Shown one piece after another: positions 1 to 16,330 of a stretch of 64,000 nucleotides of DNA (positions are counted from its first letter, which is position 1; every line of letters begins with the position of its first letter). This stretch comes from Limnoperna fortunei. Lineage: Eukaryota; Mollusca; Bivalvia; Mytilida; Modiolidae. The DNA is taken from positions 64,298,648 to 64,362,647 of the forward strand of contig OX104115.1 of the NCBI GenBank assembly GCA_944474755.1, written 5' to 3'. The notes beneath the pieces were generated by a model. The model was not told the origin of the DNA, made no database searches, and saw only the letters and a list, made by a program, of their open reading frames with translations. The position numbers were made by a program, and so were the translations under genes.

Positions 1-1029
1 TTATTATTCTTATTCTTTTTCTTCCGCCACATTTCAAAACAGTCTGTGAAAAAGACTTCGCGACATATCATTTTGATCTTTTAAACCAAGTATCGAACTC
101 TTAAGACCTGTTCGGTGTTCACCCTGCGACACCGAAAACTTTTTCTTTACGGAGTTATCTGCCCCAACACCGTAAACCTTGTTATCAGAACAACTCAGAA
201 ACTATAAAATTTAGAGAAAAACTGAAAAGTGAGAAATGTTAAGGAACTTTTGAGACAACTTTGTGCCATAATTTGCCCAAAAAATTTTGTCGAGCGAAAG
301 CGAGCGGTATACCTTGAATGTTTCAATCACTCAGGCCATCACCAAAACTCACAAACCGGAAGTCGAAAACACCTTGGTTGTTCACCATTTGTTGTTTTGT
401 GACATAACCTTAAGGAAAATCTCAAGGTTAAAGTTTACATATGACCTCAACCTTAGGCCTCGAATCTTGTTATCATAACAACTCGAAAACCGTAAAAGAT
501 GGAAGCAGACAACAAATTGGAAAAATACTCCTCTCATTGAGACCTACATTTGGTCTTTTATGTCCGAAACTGTTCAATTTACCGTTTAAGAGTTATTGCC
601 CTTGACATGTTTCGGTTGATTGGTTTTTGACATATAAATTGAAAACGGTTAGAGATAATATAGTAAACATATAGGTTTAAAGTGATCAGTATCAAAAGAG
701 CTTCAATTTGAGCCAAAGGTCAAAGGTCATTGGTCAAGGTCATACCCTAGCAACAAGGTAACTGTTATACAAAGTCCTTAGCAACCATATATTTTTAGAA
801 TCAGAATGATGTTCTTTACTGAGATAAATCATATCACGACCGGAAGTGGCATTTTGTCCATAGCAACCACCTAAATGTCCTTAGCAACCATACATTTTCT
901 GACTTAAGACGACTTGCTTTGTACATTAAAACCATAATAACTGACCTTTAAGTCATTAGCAACTATATACCTAGACATAACACTAACAAAATGCCGGGAA
1001 AGACCTCACATTTGTTCTCTGAACAAATG
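1..1029 (+). mobile_element. pearl/HINE-like repeat unit 1 of a five-unit array
   Basis: This unit starts with a TTATT-rich stretch followed by CTTCCGCC, which also opens the later units, and ends in a hairpin at 1009-1029 (CATTTGTTC / GAACAAATG, 3-nt loop). It contains one copy (about 480-637) of the core unit of about 157 bp that units 3 and 4 carry two and three times. Its 3' domain begins AACTTGAAAACGG-like and carries AGGTCA half-sites. The 63-aa frame at 287-478 recurs in units 3 and 4 but starts without ATG and matches nothing I know, so it is probably not a gene. Variable core repeats with a terminal hairpin are known from bivalve pearl/CvA elements and Helentron-associated HINEs. The family assignment is inference. 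Confidence 0.6.
717..742 (+). promoter_or_regulatory. AGGTCA half-site cluster (DR1-type) in unit 1
   Basis: AGGTCAAAGGTCA at 717-729 is a perfect direct repeat with 1-nt spacing, followed by a further AGGTCA at 737-742. This is the consensus for RXR/HNF4/COUP-TF-type nuclear receptors. Whether any receptor binds here is unknown. Confidence 0.4.
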
Positions 1030-2416
1030 GCCTATCTTATTATTATTACTTTTCTTCCGACCTAAAATTCAATTTAGTGCTGCCAAAAAGTTTCTTATCC
1101 GATCGAGCTGAAAATTTGGCGGTGTGATGGATACCCCGTGGGCTTTCTCCCATTCACCCTGTTAGCACGCCCCGTCAAAAATGAGGGCGTGGCAGGGACC
1201 CCCCATGAAAACGTTGTTATCACATCTCCTCCTAAGGCACACAAAATGGTACAATAAAATGGACGCCGATTGCATCTGGGATCGATGTCCTCGAATTGTC
1301 GATAGGTAGAAAATCGCTGGGCGCAACCAATAAAAAGTTACCAGTCGTGCAAGTCCAACACCACTTTTTATGTAAAAATCGTAATTTCCCGAAAAACGAT
1401 GCATCCCAGCTGTTTGAAACCCTCGCCATTCGCTTTAGAATGTCGATTTCAGTCTAAAAATGTCTCCCCGTAAGGTGTACGAGTCAATAAATCCTTAAAA
1501 TCCCACATTGAAACACGTGACCACCCCTCCCCCCAGCCACGTAAATTTCGTCTGTCGTGATGTCCGTTTCAGCCATCGTCAGTGAATGACCGTGTAAATC
1601 GTGTGTCAACAAGTTGTTCTAACTGTCCGAACTGCATTTTACCTGAAACAATAACAAATTGAAACAATTTCCGACGTCACTTTTTTGTGTATTCCATCGT
1701 CTGCTACGTGCCTCGTGTAATTATTTTACAGTGTAAAATTCCACTAAAATAAAATAAAAAAGTCTTTTATTAATTGTCGGCATGGTCCGTTGATATTAAT
1801 CCGTGTCGTCCTGAAATAAACAATCACTGAGATTACAGATCGTGCATCATGTCATATATATGTCCTTTCAGACCATCGTAACTCCCTAGAATGATAAAAT
1901 AAAACTATCTCCGTGATATTATATAACAATGTCACGTGACTCCAGCCAGTTCTGTTCTTTGCCTTTTACCATAAATCTCTTTCTCTTCCCCTACAAGTCA
2001 AGAAAAGTCATTAAAATACCAAACATATAGTTAAAAACAGAAAAGTAAACAAACAAACAAATAAACAAAAAAACTGGTTCCCGGTTTTTATATAACCATA
2101 GTTGCATATAAAACTATGAACCCAAAAAGGGCCCAACTCTCCACCCAGGGACAGCATGTCAAAAACAATAAATCATGCTGGCCCTGGGGTGGAGGGGCCG
2201 GGCCCTTTTTTTTTCTTCAATTTTGTAATTAGAACGTTCTAGAAACAATGGAATAGAAACCCCCGGAAAGGGGGGGGGGTATACGGGTATATTACGATGT
2301 AAAATGATAGATTTTCACCCTCTGGGGCCTCTTGTTTAACGTTTAACGCCAGTTTTTCCTATAGAAACGATAACGAGGGAAAGACCTTCCTGTGCATTTG
2401 TTCTACTGAACAAATG
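1030..2416 (+). mobile_element. Diverged array unit 2, no core repeat
   Basis: It lies between two family hairpins, the previous one ending at 1029 and its own at 2395-2416 (CATTTGTTC / GAACAAATG, 4-nt loop). It begins with the same TTATTATTATT plus CTTCCG opening and ends with the shared GGGAAAGACCT stretch before the hairpin. The body lacks the 157-bp core and is unrelated to the other units. It includes a GC-rich palindrome at 2124-2210 and homopolymer runs. It may be a related but distinct family, or an element with foreign filler. No gene was recognised; the minus-strand frames at 1162-1429 overlap each other and resemble nothing known. Confidence 0.45.
2124..2210. repeat. Imperfect GC-rich palindrome
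   Basis: AAAAAGGGCCC at the left is mirrored by GGGCCCTTTTT at the right. Between them CCACCC pairs with GGGTGG and AGCATG with CATGCT around an A-rich loop. The whole can fold into a hairpin of about 87 nt. Confidence 0.55.
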
Positions 2417-3621
2417 TCCTTTTAATTATTATTATTATTCTTATTATTCTTTCCTCCGCCGCGTCTGTACAAAAGAGTTAGCGACATATCATTTTCATCT
2501 TTTATACCAAGTATCGTACACTTAAACCCTGCTTGGAATTTACCCTGCGACACCGAAAACTTTTTCTTTACAGAGTTATCTGCCCAAACACCGAAAACCT
2601 TGTTATCAGAACAACTCAGAAACTATAAAATTTAGAGAAAAACTGAAAAGTGAGAAATGTTAAGGAACTTTTGAGACAACTTTGTACCATAATTTGACCA
2701 AAAAATTTTGTCGAGCGAAGGCGAGCGGTATACCTTGAATGTTTCAGTGACTCCGGTTATCAACAAAACTCACAAACCGGAGATCCAAAACACCCTGGCT
2801 GTTCACCATTTGTTGTCCTGTGACATTACATTAAGGAAAATCTCAAGGTCAAAGTTCAGATATGACCTCGACCTTAGGCCTCGAATCTTGTTATCATAAC
2901 AACTCGAAAACCGTAAAAGATGGAAGCAGACAATAAATTAGAAAAATACTCCTCTTATTTAGACCTACATTTGGTCTTTTATGTCCAAAACTGTTCAATG
3001 AACCGTTTAGGAGTTATTGCCCTTGACATATTCCGGTTGATTGGTTTTTGACCTATAACTCGAAAACCGTAAAGAATAGAAGCAAACAATAAATTGGAAA
3101 AATACTCCCCTCATTGCGACCTACAATTGGTCAATAATGTCAAAAATTATTCAATGAACCGTTTAGGAGTTATTGCCCTTGACATGTTTTGGTTGATTGG
3201 TTTTTGACTAATAACTTGAAAACGGTTAGAGATAATATGGTAAACATGTGTAGCTAAAGTGACCAGTATGAAAAGAGCTTCAATTTGAGCCCAAGGTCAA
3301 ATGTCATGGGTCAAGGTCACACCATAGCAACAAGGTAACCATCATAAAAAGTCCTTAGTAACCATATATATTTAGAATCAGGATGAAGTATTTAGGTGGA
3401 ATACACTATTTAACAATCGGAAGTTACAATTTGTCCCTAGCAACGGTCACAAAAGTACTTAGCAACCATATGAAGTGTGAATAGGGATGACTTGCTTTAC
3501 TCAAATAACTAATTTTCATGACTGCTAGTGACATTTTGTAATAAGGAACAGACAAAACGTCAACAGAATCCCCTTATTTACCATACCGGGAAAGACCTCA
3601 CATTTGTTCTTTGAACAAATG
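2417..3621 (+). mobile_element. pearl/HINE-like repeat unit 3 (two core repeats)
   Basis: It opens with a TTA-rich microsatellite and CCTCCGCCGCGTCTG, and ends in the hairpin at 3601-3621. Core units start near 2900 and 3057, followed by the 3' domain near 3213. It is strongly similar to units 1 and 4 throughout, including the GTCGAGCGAAGGCGAGCGG segment and the AGGTCA clusters at 2846-2858 and 3293-3319. It encodes nothing recognisable. Confidence 0.65.
2846..2858 (+). promoter_or_regulatory. DR1-type nuclear-receptor motif in unit 3
   Basis: AGGTCAAAGTTCA is a DR1 arrangement (AGGTCA, A, AGTTCA). The same position in unit 4 is identical (4050-4062). In unit 1 it has decayed to AGGTTAAAGTTTA. 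Confidence 0.4.
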
Positions 3622-4981
3622 ACCTTTCATTATTATTATTATTCTTATTATTCTTTCCTCCGCCGCGTCTGTACAAAAGAGTTCGCGACATATCATTTTC
3701 ATCTTTTATACCAAGTATCGTACACTTAAACCCTGATTGGAATTCACCCTGCGACACCGGAAACTTTTTCTTTACAGAGTTATCTGCCCGAACACCGAAA
3801 ACCTTGTTATCAGAACAACTCAGAAACTATAAAATTTAGAGAAAAACTGAAAAGTGAGAAATGTTAAGGAACTTTTGAGACAACTTTGTGCCATAATTTG
3901 GCCAAAAAATTTTGTCGAGCGAAGGCGAGCGGTATACCTTGAATGTTTCAATGACTCCGGTCATCACTAAAACTCACAAACTGGAAGTCGGAAACACCTT
4001 GGCTGTTCACCATTTGTTGTTCTGTGACATGACCTTAAAGAAAATCTCAAGGTCAAAGTTCAGATATGACCTCAACCTTAGGCCTCGAATCTTGTTATCA
4101 TAATAACTCGAAAACCGTAAAAGATGGAAGCAGACAATAAATTGAAAAAATACTCCTCTTATTGAGACCTACATTTGATCTTTTATGTCCAAAACTGTTC
4201 AATGAACCGTTTAGGAGTTATTGCCCTTGACATGTTCCGGTTGATTGGTTGTTGACTTATAGCTCGAAAACCGTAAAGAATAGAAGCAAATAATAAATTG
4301 GAAAACTACTCCTCTCATTGCGACCTACAATTGGTCTATAATGTCAAAAATTATTCAATGAACCGTTTAGGAGTTATTGCCCTTGACATGATTCGGTTGA
4401 TTGGTTTTTGACTTATAACTCGAAAACTGTAAAAGATAGAAGCAGACAATAAATTGGAAAAATACTCCTCTTATTGAGACCTACAATTGGTCTATTATGT
4501 CAAAAATTGTTCAATGAACCGTTTAGGAGTTATTGCCCTTGACATGTTTCGGTTGATTGGTTTTTGACTAATAACTTGAAAACGGTTAGAGATAATATGG
4601 TAAACATGTATAGCTAAAGTGATCAGTATGAAAAGAGCTTCAATTTGAGCCCAAGGTCAAAGGTCATGGGTCAAGGTCACACCATAGCAACAAGGTAACC
4701 ATCATAAAAAGTCCTTAGTTACCCTATATATTTAGAATCAGGATGAAGTATTTAGGTAGAATACATTATTTTACAACCGGAAGTGACAATTTGTCCCTAG
4801 CAACGGTCACAAAAGTACTTAGCAACCATATGAAGTGTGAATAGGGATGACTTGCTTTACTCAAATAACCAATTTTCATGACTGCTAGTGACATTTTGTA
4901 ATAAGGAACAGACAAAACGTCAACAGAATCCCCTTATTTACCATACCGGGAAAGACCTCACATTTGTTCTTTGAACAAATG
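3622..4981 (+). mobile_element. pearl/HINE-like repeat unit 4 (three core repeats)
   Basis: It has the same opening and 3' hairpin (4961-4981) as unit 3. Core repeats start near 4103, 4261 and 4418 and the 3' domain near 4572, giving periods of about 158, 157 and 154 bp. The core reads roughly ACTCGAAAACCGTAAA, then a lysine-rich-like A tract, then TTATTGCCCTTGACATG. Apart from one extra core copy it is nearly collinear with unit 3, which suggests recent duplication or repeated insertion. Confidence 0.65.
4050..4062 (+). promoter_or_regulatory. DR1-type nuclear-receptor motif in unit 4
   Basis: AGGTCAAAGTTCA is the counterpart of the site at 2846-2858. A second cluster in this unit (4654-4679) has AGGTCAAAGGTCA plus another AGGTCA. 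Confidence 0.4.
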
Positions 4982-5454
4982 ACCTTTCATTATTATTATT
5001 TTTCTTTTTCTCCCCATTTTTCCAAATGGGTTTGCCAGAAGGGGTTTCAACATATCATTATGATACTTGGTACGTTTAATCGCTCATACCAGGAGATGAC
5101 CTGGCTCACCCTGTGAGACTGTTCTATTTTTAGTAACAGAGTTATCTGCCCTAACACCGAAAACCTTGTTAGCAGATAAACTCAGAAACCGTAACCGATT
5201 CTTAAAATCTGAAGTGTACAAAATGTCGCTGGTTCTATGGCGATGATTTGTCATGCAAAAAAACATTCTTCGATCAACTTACTGTTTACGCGATTTTGAC
5301 GCGAAGTTTGTCGAAAACGTCAAAGTTGTCGGATTTATACAAAACTTGGTTTCCAAGTAGATATGAGGGTCCTAATTACATGTATCGGATCAAAAAAAAT
5401 TTTCGGTCCACCATTTTCAAAATGGCCGCCATTGAAATTTTGTTTTCAATATAA

Positions 5455-6232
5455 CTCAAAAACCATAAAAAATTGAAGCAGAGAATATATCAGAAAAATG
5501 TTCCTCTCATTGAGATCTACATTTGATATACAGGTTCGAAAACTGTGCGACAAACCGTTTTAGAGGTTATGGCCCTTGACAGGTTTCGGCTAAATTTTGT
5601 TTTCGAAATAACTCAAAAACCATAAAAAATTGAAGCAGAGAATATATCAGAAAAATGTTCCTCTCATTGAGATCTACATCTGATATAAGGTTCGAAAACT
5701 GTGCGACAAACCGTTTTCGAGGTTATGGCCCTTGACACATTTCAGCTAAATTTTGTTTTCAATAAAGCTCAAAAACCATAAAAATTTTAAGCAGACAATA
5801 TATCAGAAAAATGTTCCTCTCGTTGAGATCTACATTTGATATAATTGCTAAAAACTGTGCGACAAACCATTTTCGAGGTTATGGCCCTTGACAGGTTTCG
5901 GCTAAATTTTGTTTTCAATATAACTTAAAAACCATAAAAAATTGAAGCAGACAATATATCAGAAAAATGTTCCTCTCATTGAGATCTACATTTGATATAC
6001 AGTGTCGAAAACTGTGCGACAACCCGTTTTCGAGGTTATGGCCCTTGACACGTTTCGGCTAAATTTTGTTTTCAATATAACTCAAAAACCATAAAAAATT
6101 GAAGCAGACAATAAAAGGGAAAAATACTCCTCTTATCGAGACGTCCATTTGGTACATTCGGCCCGAAGCTGTGCGATGAACCGTTTTCGAGTTACAGCCC
6201 TTGACGCGTTTCGGTTAATTGGTTTTTTGGTT
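5455..6232 (+). repeat. Five tandem core repeats, period about 157 bp
   Basis: Units begin near 5455, 5612, 5770, 5928 and 6083. Each runs from AACTCAAAAACCATAAAAA through CTCTCATTGAGATCTACAT to TTATGGCCCTTGACA. Copies are clearly alike with scattered substitutions. The period is close to nucleosome length. Confidence 0.75.
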
Positions 6233-6315
6233 AAAACTTGAAAACGGTTAGAGATAATATAGTAAACATATAGGTTTAACATGATCAGTAGGAAAAGAGC
6301 TTCAATTTGAGCCAA

Positions 6316-6341
6316 AGGTCATAGGTCATAGGTCAAGGTCA
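6316..6341 (+). promoter_or_regulatory. Four AGGTCA half-sites in 26 bp
   Basis: AGGTCA occurs at 6316, 6323, 6330 and 6336, spaced 1, 1 and 0 nt apart. This is the densest form of the nuclear-receptor-like cluster carried by this repeat family. Confidence 0.4.
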
Positions 6342-6725
6342 TACCATAGCAACAAAGGTAACTGTTATAAAAAATCCTTAGCAACCATATATTTTTAGAA
6401 GCAGAATGATGTACTTTACTTAAATATGTCATTTCATGACCGGAAGTGGCTTTTTGTCCCTAGCAACGGATTGAAAGTCCTTAACAACCATATATGTTTT
6501 GGTTCGGGACCACTTTCTTTACTCAAATAACTCATTTTTTATGACTGGAAGCGACATTTTGTGCTATAGCAAAACACAAAATACCATAGCATCACCTAAA
6601 TTTTCTGACTGCAGAGGAACAGTGGGAAAGACCTTCTCATTTGTTCTCAGAACAAATGACGGTTTAATTAAAATTATTTTTTGTTTATAAGTATATAAAA
6701 TCATCTGTATTTAGTTTTGTTTGTT

Positions 6726-6893
6726 TGAATAATGTTTAACACCATTTTTATCAGTTTATCAGCTATGTCATGCCGTCCAGTTTTTATTGGGGAGGAAGCC
6801 GGAGTACCTTGAGAAAACCCCCGACCTTCGGTAGGAAAACTGGCAATCCTTGTCAATTAAGATTGGAATCGAGTGCACCCCGCTCGCAGTGAG
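6726..6893 (-). mobile_element. tRNA-derived SINE, 5'-truncated fragment
   Basis: On the minus strand this matches the 3' two-thirds of the SINEs at 42020, 39868 and 62164: CCAATCTTAATTGACAAGG, GCCAGTTTTCC, then CCAATAAAAACTGG and the CAGCTATGTC-like end. The tRNA-like box A part is missing. Confidence 0.75.
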
Positions 6894-7296
6894 ACCATCT
6901 GTATTTAAGAAATGGTTCCTATTCATAATTGTGAAAATTAGGACTAGTAATATATATAGTACAATTATATTTAAAGTGATAGTGTCTACGATTTTAATTT
7001 AAAAAATGAAACTGTAATTTTAGCCTGATACTTATAATAAAAGATAATAAAATTCAAATCTCTGGTTTAAAATTATGTAAAAATTCAGTGTTTAATCAAA
7101 ATCAATTTTTGTCTGGTAGACAATAATTCCATCGGAAACCCACCTACATTCATATCACCTTTCTTAGGCCGGTTTACCGCACATGTGGAGTTGTAGATTT
7201 GAACGTAAACAATGTCGCACGTGCAGCAAACTACATGAGGGAGAAAGAAAATTATGACTGATTCATCAATGAAAGAGAAAACGACATGAAGTGTAG

Positions 7297-7411
7297 GCCA
7301 AATATTATAACGAAAGGATAAATATTGGAAGTGAAATCAATCGTTGGAATGAAATAAAGAGTGCTCTTCGAGTCGACAGTCATGCTGAAGTTGCCAAAAT
7401 TCTTTGGATGG
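7297..7411 (+). pseudogene. Possible coding fragment, RINIG...RW...AEVAKIL type
   Basis: The frame is open from a TAG at 7294-7296 through 38 codons. It reads NERINIGSEINRWNEIK, then a short segment ending HAEVAKILW. Many uncharacterised invertebrate proteins carry a similar block (INIG, an RW pair, then an acidic AE.A..L helix), from memory and not searched. ATGG|GTATGC at 7411 could be a splice donor. The fragment lies in what is probably an AFG2A intron, so it is more likely debris of a mobile or duplicated gene than an AFG2A exon. Its function is unknown. Confidence 0.3.
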
Positions 7412-8211
7412 GTATGCATGTAAAACGATTAAAATAACTGTAAATTGCATATAGAGTTGAACATATTTTTAATATATATCGGTCGACTACTTCCATTTGG
7501 AAGTTTCTTTTGGTAAATGCGCTTTTCGTTTCTGTTTGTTGTAAAATAAATATCGGTATTTAAAGGGTCTCCTAAGGGGAAATTTTCCTCATGATATGAA
7601 CAAAATTGTTATTTTATCGTTTTCTGAAAGTTGAAATTAAATTTTTATCATCTGTCGTATGAAATATATGTTATTGTCAGTTATAGAAATTAGATATCAA
7701 CGAAATATTTACTCTGTTTTTAAAATGCACCTGTTTACCCCGTCATCCATATTTCTGTATCACCGCCAATCAGCTGAATCGGCAATCATAGGAAACAAGG
7801 ACCAGATGCATAATTAGTGAGTTGTTACGGAAAAACTAGCAATGCTTTTTTAATATTTATAGGTTTATTTTAACAATTTAGCTTATTTACCATCTAATTA
7901 TGACATTATTAATCAATTTCCTTCCCTAAAACCGCTACTAAAAAATTACCAAAATCGTAGACACTATCACATTAGTTTTCATTTTAATAAGTTAATAGGT
8001 GATTGGTGTCTCATCTGCAAATACATTTTAAATGATGTATTATTCAAAACATCAAATTCATATATGATTCTTCATTTATTAAATGCCATGTAATTAAAAT
8101 ATTAAAATTACTGCATGTCTCAAGTTATAAATTGTCACTGGAAATTAAGTGTAAGTTCTTGTTTCAGATTTTGAAAAACTGTTTGTTTTATTTCAATACT
8201 TTTAAATGTGA

Positions 8212-14079
<5,868 letters not shown>

Positions 14080-14119
14080 ATGAAATATATTAGAATAATT
14101 TTGACATTGAGTTAAGTAT

Positions 14120-14799
14120 ATTAAATGGTGGTGTAATTAATTCTTTGTAGCTTTGGTAAGTTTGGAATTTTACAGTGGCTTAGATTGCGCGAAATCTTGC
14201 GATAGAAAACAACCCCTGGCACATACTGGTAATATTATGGAAGATAATTGTTGTTGTCCCAAAACATGCAGTGTTATTCTGTCATTTCCAGGAAATTGGC
14301 CATCAAAATAACAGTTGATCTATGATCAAACTCCAGTTTCATGAACATACGTGTTCCTAACTTGGCAGTCAGATTGACATTGGACCTAAGAATGAACACC
14401 AGTTTCCTGAGCTTACGTGTACCTAATTAAACTGGCCATCAGAATGCACCTATGATCAGACTCCAGTTTCCTGAGCGTACGTGTACCTAAACTGGCCATC
14501 AGAACGTATCTATAATCAGACTCCAGTTTCCTGTGCGCTCGTGTACCTAAACTGGCCATCAGAACGGACCTATGATCAGACTCCAGTTTTCTGAGCATAA
14601 TTGTTCCTAAACTGGCCGTCACAACGTACCTATGATCAGACTCCAGTTTCCTGAACATACGTGTACCTAAACTGGCCATCAGAACGGACATATGATCAGA
14701 CTCCAGTTTCCTGAGTGTACGTGTCTAAACTGGCCATCAGAACGGACCTATGATCAGACTCCAGTTTTCTTAACATAATTGTTCATTCTCAACAATAAA
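14120..14799 (+). promoter_or_regulatory. Possible AFG2A 3' UTR with two polyadenylation signals
   Basis: ATTAAA at 14120-14125 and AATAAA at 14794-14799 lie on the sense strand after the stop at 14079. If the distal site is used, the whole 60-bp minisatellite is transcribed in the 3' UTR. Confidence 0.4.
14326..14772 (+). repeat. 60-bp minisatellite, about 7.5 copies
   Basis: The unit runs CTCCAGTTTCCTGAG, TACGTGTACCTAAACTGG, CCATCAGAACG, CTATGATCAGA. Four units from 14461 to 14700 are exactly 60 bp; flanking units have small indels. The period is a multiple of three, which leaves a minus-strand frame open (MASLGTR...RKLESDHR repeats at 14413-14691). That is an artefact of the repeat, not a gene. 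Confidence 0.9.
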
Positions 14800-16330
14800 G
14801 CATACAGTTACGTTTAACATATGTATATCCCTAAAAACAGGACAGTTCATGTTAATGATGGAAATGATGATAATGTTGCAATTCCAACAACTGAATCATA
14901 TTTAAAATTGTATACAAAAATACTTCTAATTTTTTTCAGGGTACTTGTAAGATCAATGTTTTCATAGCAACTTTCAATTCTTAAAAATAATTTTTTTTAA
15001 GCTCTAAATCACTGTGGCTTACAAAGATCAGCAACATATGTAAATAGTGAACAAATATTTGCAAACGACCATGTATTGAACTTTTTAAATTACAAAAGAC
15101 TTAGTTAAGAGAATATGAGGCTATATTTGGCAGATCAAAAACATAGCCCATGTAGCAAATTTTTAAATTATTTTAAGAACACTAATTACAAGTTAGGTTT
15201 TAATTAGTTCAGTATCTAGCAGATTTTGGAACATTTCTTGCAATGCTTATAATATTGAAAGGCAAGTTAAATGCAAGCAAGGGTATTTTAGATGTTTAAT
15301 TGCAAGTTGACAAGTTGAAAACGTTTTAAACTCGATACTCTGTGGTCTATTCTGACACAATATAACATTTTTTCTGGAATTTTGAAATCCACGAAACTAA
15401 AGAGCCTACGAATGTCTTTTTGCCTCAAACCACAAGCATTGATGTCTATGAAAATCTATTCGCAAAGTAAATATAATCTGCGTTGTTTGTAAGCAGGTTT
15501 TTTTTATTTTCATTTGTTATAGCTTTTGGCCTTGTTTAATTTTGTCTTTGATTGGTTAAAAGTTTGATACAAGCCTCATTCTATGGCAAAAGTAGGGCTG
15601 CAACTTTGCAGTTTACACCATAGATGCTCGGACAAAAATAACCATACAAATATAAGTAACTGAGTGTGTTTTCAGGTTAAGTAGCTTTGAAAAGCAAAAA
15701 CAAGCGATAACTGAAGCACCGATTCTGGGGAAGAGATATATGGTATAAAGTTGTTTTGATATAAAATTAAACCAACAATCATTTAATAAAAATGTTGATT
15801 TAATAAAAAAAATGTCTTGTACCGGTGAATATGGAATTAAACCAACAATTATGAAAAAACATTTTGGTGTGAAAATTTCCAGTACTGGTGAATATGGAAG
15901 GGTCAGACGCCTAATGACGACTTTCGTTTTCACTTCACGAATTCTCTGATAAACATCACCGTTGATTGTCCAAACTGTCATAAACTTTAGAAGAAAAAAA
16001 AACATCGATAACAAATATTTTTCAATGTAAAATGACCTTTTTTGTTTTCACATTTACTACATTTATTTATTTTGAATCTTTTCAGACAATCTCCTAAAAT
16101 ATTGGTTACAGATTTCCAAATGCACACGTCATAAAAGTATTTGTGTTTTGTTAAAAACTCCATAATTTTAGAAATAGAATATCTTCTTATAAACATGATA
16201 TTGTCTTATCTTAAAACAGGATAAAAAAAATAAATAAGAAAAAATTTTCAAATGCCAGAAAGGTTTGATATAGACAGGAATGTTTGCTTTAATAACATCA
16301 ACAATGCGCCTGCTAACAATGTCAATATTG
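14800..16330. other. No gene recognised
   Basis: AT-rich sequence. Minus-strand frames at 15613-16014 and 15987-16413 are hydrophobic and cysteine-rich by composition, overlap each other and resemble no family I know. Near 15810-15900 a short motif (GGTGAATATGGAA) occurs twice. Confidence 0.5.

Larger units (their letters stand above)
4982..6658 (+). mobile_element. pearl/HINE-like repeat unit 5 (five core repeats)
   Basis: This is the most diverged of the core-bearing units. It has the TTATTATT opening, an AAAATGGCCGCCAT motif near 5420, five tandem cores, the shared 3' domain from about 6233, an AGGTCA cluster at 6316-6341 and the final hairpin at 6638-6658. After the hairpin the sequence becomes ordinary, which marks the right border of the array. 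Small frames within it (for example 5248-5454) differ between copies and are not supported as genes. Confidence 0.6.

Noticed and set aside
287..478. Conserved 63-aa frame in three array units (also 2708-2899 and 3912-4103)
   Set aside because: It recurs because the repeat units are alike. The starts are not ATG and substitutions are not concentrated at third positions as far as I can see.
14413..14691. 92-aa minus-strand frame with repeated MASLGTR and RKLESDH blocks
   Set aside because: It exists only because the 60-bp minisatellite period is divisible by three; no splice, start or family support.
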